In this document: piece after piece, positions 36,932-39,121 of the stretch | Layout: each line of letters starts with the position of its first letter | How positions within the stretch are numbered: the first letter of the stretch is position 1 | Assembly: GCA_025355725.1 (NCBI GenBank) | Contig: JANXZC010000079.1 | Span: forward strand, 66,680-105,800 | DNA length: 39,121 nucleotides | Reading direction: 5' to 3' | Source of the DNA: Syntrophus sp. (in: bacteria) | GTDB taxonomy: Bacteria > Desulfobacterota > Syntrophia > Syntrophales > UBA8958 | Made by a program: the position numbers and the translations under genes | Notes under the pieces: model-generated | What the model was told of the DNA's origin: nothing | The model's database searches: none | What the model saw: only the letters and a program-made list of their open reading frames with translations

Positions 36932-36974
36932 ATTATCGATGCAAGTCTATAACCGTATGATATGTATCGATAAT
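36932..36974. repeat. 9-bp perfect inverted repeat with 25-nt spacer
   Basis: ATTATCGAT (36932-36940) is mirrored by ATCGATAAT (36966-36974). It lies between the sigma factor gene and the restriction-gene debris, at the edge of the accessory zone. It could be a protein-binding or recombination site; no matching copy was seen elsewhere in the window. Confidence 0.5.
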
Positions 36975-37053
36975 CTTAGATTGCGGCTAATTAGTTAATT
37001 GAATACAACACTTAGGTATTTGTTAATTATTACATGATGTTAAATGCTATTGA

Positions 37054-37155
37054 TCGTCAATAATTTCAAAATTTCCCCCTGAAGATCAACAAACCTGCCG
37101 GATCAAACAGGGCATGATGCATAAGCTGCTTACCGGGAGGATACGACTGGTATGA
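37054..37155 (+). pseudogene. Type I restriction specificity subunit (HsdS), C-terminal remnant
   Basis: The frame is open from 37054 and ends RIKQGMMHKLLTGRIRLV before TGA at 37153-37155. This is the near-universal last helix of HsdS proteins (xxIKQGMMQxLLTGRxRLV). Just before it, PPEDQQT resembles the HsdS motif PxxEEQ, which normally lies some 30 residues further upstream, so an internal deletion has probably joined the two. No target-recognition domain and no hsdM or hsdR gene is present. It is a decayed end of a type I restriction-modification locus. Confidence 0.7.
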
Positions 37156-37283
37156 AAGAAAACCAGAACATCGAATGGAAGCATTCATGGCGCGGGAAGG
37201 ATTCAGCATGGCATACTATGATCTGGAAGAAGAACTCATCACCTTTGTTAATGAATTGCGTGAAGAAGTCGTTCAGTGGCTGA
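37152..37283 (+). pseudogene. AlbA_2/Schlafen-type ATP-binding protein, N-terminal remnant
   Basis: The ATG overlaps the HsdS stop (ATGA), as is common in type I restriction loci. The first 14 residues, MKENQNIEWKHSWR, match the usual start of the AlbA_2-domain (putative RecG-like/Schlafen) protein found beside hsdS. After residue 14 similarity is lost and the frame ends at 37281-37283 after 43 residues. It is a truncated leftover. Confidence 0.6.
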
Positions 37284-37318
37284 AAAAGCAACATCCGGAT
37301 TTTCTCCCGGTGATATAA
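37187..37318 (+). pseudogene. Short frame of 43 residues, possible restriction/helicase gene relic
   Basis: This frame reads MAREGFSMAYYDLEEE, then FVNELREEVVQWLKKQHPDF, and stops at 37316-37318. The helical segment is like the start of some type I/III restriction helicase subunits, where a motif of the form L-R-x-x-V-x-x-W occurs before the helicase core. The likeness is weak and there is no clear ribosome site. It may be debris or a chance frame. Confidence 0.3.
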
Positions 37319-37337
37319 TCGACGCCATATAAATTAG

Positions 37338-37430
37338 CGAATAATTCATAAAAGAAAAACTTCAAATACAAAGCGAGAATCCCCGGATGTTGAGGGTTTA
37401 TTGAATGCCGATCGAAAGGTGCGACTTTTG
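37338..37430 (+). repeat. Imperfect direct repeat, copy 1
   Basis: This segment shares TTCAAATACAAAGCGA, GGTTTATTGAAT and CGATCGAAAG with 38738-38825, in the same order and with the same codon spacing. In this copy it runs into the broken recombinase gene. In one plus frame both copies read FKYKA, then FIE.RSK; here that frame is interrupted by TGA at 37391. Confidence 0.7.
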
Positions 37431-37923
37431 ATGCATTGTTTCCTCTTCTCAATACGAAAAGACAGAGAGACCGGCTGATATTGGAACTTCATGCGAGATG
37501 CGGATTAAGGATTGGCGAATTGCTGAAGATAAAAGTATCTGATGTCTCAGATAGAACCATTACCCTGCGAAATCCGAAATCTGGCAAAGAAACAGAGCTG
37601 GCCTATATGCCGGAGAACGTTTCAAAAAAGCTGACAAAGTATATCAAGGATAATTCCCTGCAGGCTGATGACCGCCCATTCCCCATATGTTATTCAACGG
37701 CAAGAACTCTTGTCAGACGGCGGGGAAAAAAGATAATGTCCGTATTTCGCCCCATGATCTCCGGAGATACTCGGCCACCTACGCAAGCAGAAACGGTGTG
37801 CCATTGGAAGTTGTCTCGAAGGTTATCTTGAGGCACCAGGATTTGAAAACCACGCAGGTCTACCTTGGCAAGATTAGCGATTCAGAGGCAATCTGATGGA
37901 TGGACATCCTGCATGGAAAATAG
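37394..37923 (+). pseudogene. Tyrosine recombinase (phage-type integrase), catalytic domain only, frameshifted
   Basis: Two frames together give a recombinase catalytic domain. The first frame (to about 37732) carries catalytic Arg in ARCGLRIGELLKI and continues to YSTARTLVRRRGKK. The second, -1 frame (from 37732) carries HDLRRYSATYASRNG (HxxR), VILRHQDLKTTQVYLG and the Tyr region. The switch lies at A-AAA-AAG (37726-37732). In the second frame TGA at 37894-37896 interrupts IRWMDILHGK, a frequent C-terminus of this group, so CGA has probably become TGA; the natural stop is TAG at 37921. The N-terminal DNA-binding domain is missing, and TGA at 37391 closes the frame upstream. Three lesions make it a pseudogene. 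Confidence 0.85.
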
Positions 37924-38033
37924 GATTGTTCAGCATAACCAGCATGAACATTGATGTCTTTGGGATTGTAAATATAAGGAATGGTACGTCGGCATGAAAT
38001 ATTTCTATCATGTTTCCGAAGTTGACAATTAGC

Positions 38034-38062
38034 TTGACAGAAGTTAACGTGTGGGTTAACAT
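38034..38062 (+). promoter_or_regulatory. Promoter and operator of the toxin-antitoxin pair
   Basis: TTGACA (38034-38039) and TAACAT (38057-38062) are spaced 17 nt apart. GTTAAC occurs at 38043-38048 and 38055-38060, six bases apart, overlapping the spacer and -10 box. Being self-complementary, the two copies form both a direct and an inverted repeat, as expected for autoregulation by a HigA-type antitoxin. The predicted transcript starts at or near the GTG at 38069. Confidence 0.75.
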
Positions 38063-38068
38063 ATTGCC

Positions 38069-38428
38069 GTGAACAGAACCGTCATTTTTTATAAGACAAT
38101 AGATGGGAAATGCCCCATCCAAGATTTTCTTGATGCCTTGCCCGGCAAAGTAGCTCAAAAGGTGGTGTGGGTACTTCGCCTCTTGGAAGATTTGGGAATA
38201 GTGCCAGCTACATATTTTAAAAAGCTGACAGGGACGGAGGATGTCTGGGAGTGCAGAATCAGATACAGTTCCAACATTTATAGAATATTCTGTTTCTTTG
38301 ACAGCCATGCGGTGGTTATACTGACCCACGGCTTTGAGAAAAAAAGTATGAAAACACCCAGACAAGAAATAGAGAAAGCCGAATCGTATCGACGGGATTA
38401 TTTGAAGAGGAAAGGGGAAAAGGTATGA
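38069..38428 (+). CDS. HigB/RelE-type toxin (Gp49-like)
   Basis: The protein has 119 residues and starts with GTG at 38069. It has the RelE/HigB fold of the phage Gp49-like group: a first strand [21 protein letters not shown], helices with [17 protein letters not shown], then [29 protein letters not shown] and the last strand [12 protein letters not shown] with a basic tail. Such toxins cut mRNA on the ribosome. No ribosome site is visible, and the promoter position suggests a leaderless transcript. The following antitoxin gene overlaps by 4 nt (ATGA). Toxin-first order is typical of HigBA. Confidence 0.9.
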   Translation: MNRTVIFYKTIDGKCPIQDFLDALPGKVAQKVVWVLRLLEDLGIVPATYFKKLTGTEDVWECRIRYSSNIYRIFCFFDSHAVVILTHGFEKKSMKTPRQEIEKAESYRRDYLKRKGEKV

Positions 38429-38700
38429 GTGACCTAAAAAAATATATAGCCACGAGAAAAAAGACGGATAAGGAGTTTGCCACTGGTTTTGATGAAGGCT
38501 ACGAACAATTCAAGATCGGGTATGTACTACGTCAGGCACGCGAATCCGCAGGATTAACCCAGGAGGAACTTGCCTCACGCCTTAAAACCCAAAAGACCGC
38601 GATTTCAAGAATTGAAAATCACGCTGAAGACATCAAACTCTCTACATTGGATCGAGTTGCAAAAGCGTTGGGTAAGAAATTAGAGGTACGCATCGCATAG
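38425..38700 (+). CDS. HigA-type antitoxin, XRE-family HTH
   Basis: The protein has 91 residues. Residues 30-85 form a Cro/CI-type helix-turn-helix ([31 protein letters not shown], in short [20 protein letters not shown]). The end, [17 protein letters not shown], is a common ending in HigA antitoxins paired with Gp49-like toxins. It should neutralise the upstream toxin and repress the shared promoter by binding the paired GTTAAC sites. It is coupled to the toxin gene by a 4-nt overlap. The pair appears intact within otherwise decayed DNA. Confidence 0.92.
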   Translation: MSDLKKYIATRKKTDKEFATGFDEGYEQFKIGYVLRQARESAGLTQEELASRLKTQKTAISRIENHAEDIKLSTLDRVAKALGKKLEVRIA

Positions 38701-38737
38701 AGTTTGCATTTATTCTATCAAAAGAAAATGTATCTGC

Positions 38738-38825
38738 CGAATATTTAACGGCGATTCCCTTCAAATACAAAGCGATAACTAAAGCATCATCACGGTTTAT
38801 TGAATTGCGATCGAAAGCGCGCACA
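38738..38825 (+). repeat. Imperfect direct repeat, copy 2
   Basis: This is the partner of 37338-37430, about 1.4 kb away. Here the plus frame stays open from the antitoxin end to a TAG at 38857-38859, reading PFKYKAITKASSRFIELRSK without a proper start. It is probably a fragment of the same gene family as the sequence just upstream of the recombinase relic. Confidence 0.65.
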
Positions 38826-38839
38826 CATCTGAAAGCCAA

Positions 38840-39121
38840 TTTCTCCCTTTTGGAGTAGATCCGCTCCCTCCTGAACTCATTAATTGACTGATTTTAGAAA
38901 ATATGCAAGGTTACAATCAATAATAGTCGGGATACTATAGCATGTCCCGGAAATCAGGCAGTAAATATAGCTAACATATATTCAGCAATGTCCGGATAGG
39001 GACTTGCATGTAAAACTGTGAATAATCAATTGTATCGGCATCACAAGGGGCAAAATATATTTCGTAAATTTCAATAAAAACACTTGACAATTCGGGCAGT
39101 TAGGGCCGCGGTTTTCCGTAA
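38840..39121. other. AT-rich sequence to window end
   Basis: Apart from the end of the repeat frame (TAG at 38857-38859), I see no gene, RNA or strong repeat. A TTGACA-like box lies near 39084, but its -10 partner would be at the window edge. Confidence 0.5.

Noticed and set aside
37894-37896. TGA in the recombinase as a selenocysteine codon, given selC in the window
   Set aside because: Homologous tails have Arg before WMD; CGA to TGA is a simple transition, and the gene carries other lesions.
37874-38365. A 163-codon minus-strand frame
   Set aside because: It is antisense to the HigB-type toxin and the recombinase tail, both of which have clear family motifs.

Overview
The window looks like chromosome from a strictly anaerobic Gram-negative bacterium of the former Deltaproteobacteria (Desulfobacterota), most like the Syntrophales. 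This rests on the gene mix: hgcA/hgcB mercury-methylation genes, a selenocysteine tRNA beside moeA, a beta-keto acid cleavage enzyme, the block nadA-mfd-surA-uvrA, and an RND pump with an outer-membrane factor, which requires two membranes. The placement is inferred from protein content only.

Layout. Positions 1-8413 hold an MdtABC-type efflux operon (adaptor C-terminus, two RND permeases, outer-membrane lipoprotein) with 4-nt overlaps between the last three genes. Positions 8501-9529 encode a response regulator/diguanylate cyclase. Positions 9516-13122 carry small accessory genes: a BKACE enzyme preceded by a 53-residue membrane protein, a zinc-ribbon protein, an isochorismatase-fold hydrolase, an exported EipA-like protein and a CsgG-like lipoprotein. 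Positions 13213-24007 are housekeeping: tRNA-Sec, moeA, nadA, mfd, a SurA-like chaperone, uvrA and a membrane HTH protein. Positions 24023-29132 hold a 17-repeat MORN protein and a five-PAS hybrid histidine kinase. Positions 29192-33079 hold a thioesterase, a CusA-like RND gene with a large in-frame internal deletion, a nitroreductase and a 2-hydroxyacid dehydrogenase.

The most notable block is 33251-36833. A strong sigma-70-type promoter with an overlapping inverted repeat drives an AbrB-like HgcAB-associated protein, HgcA and HgcB. These are followed on the same strand by a DUF2284 metal-binding protein, a small AhpD-like CxxC protein with a Cys-rich tail, and an ECF sigma factor with a two-Cys tail. 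HgcA and HgcB together methylate Hg(II). The recurring vicinal cysteines in the flanking proteins suggest a wider thiol/metal-handling locus, which is inference.

Positions 36834-39121 are an AT-richer scrap zone. It contains relics of a type I restriction locus (the end of hsdS and the start of an AlbA_2/Schlafen-type gene), a broken tyrosine recombinase, an intact HigBA-type toxin-antitoxin pair, and imperfect direct repeats about 1.4 kb apart.
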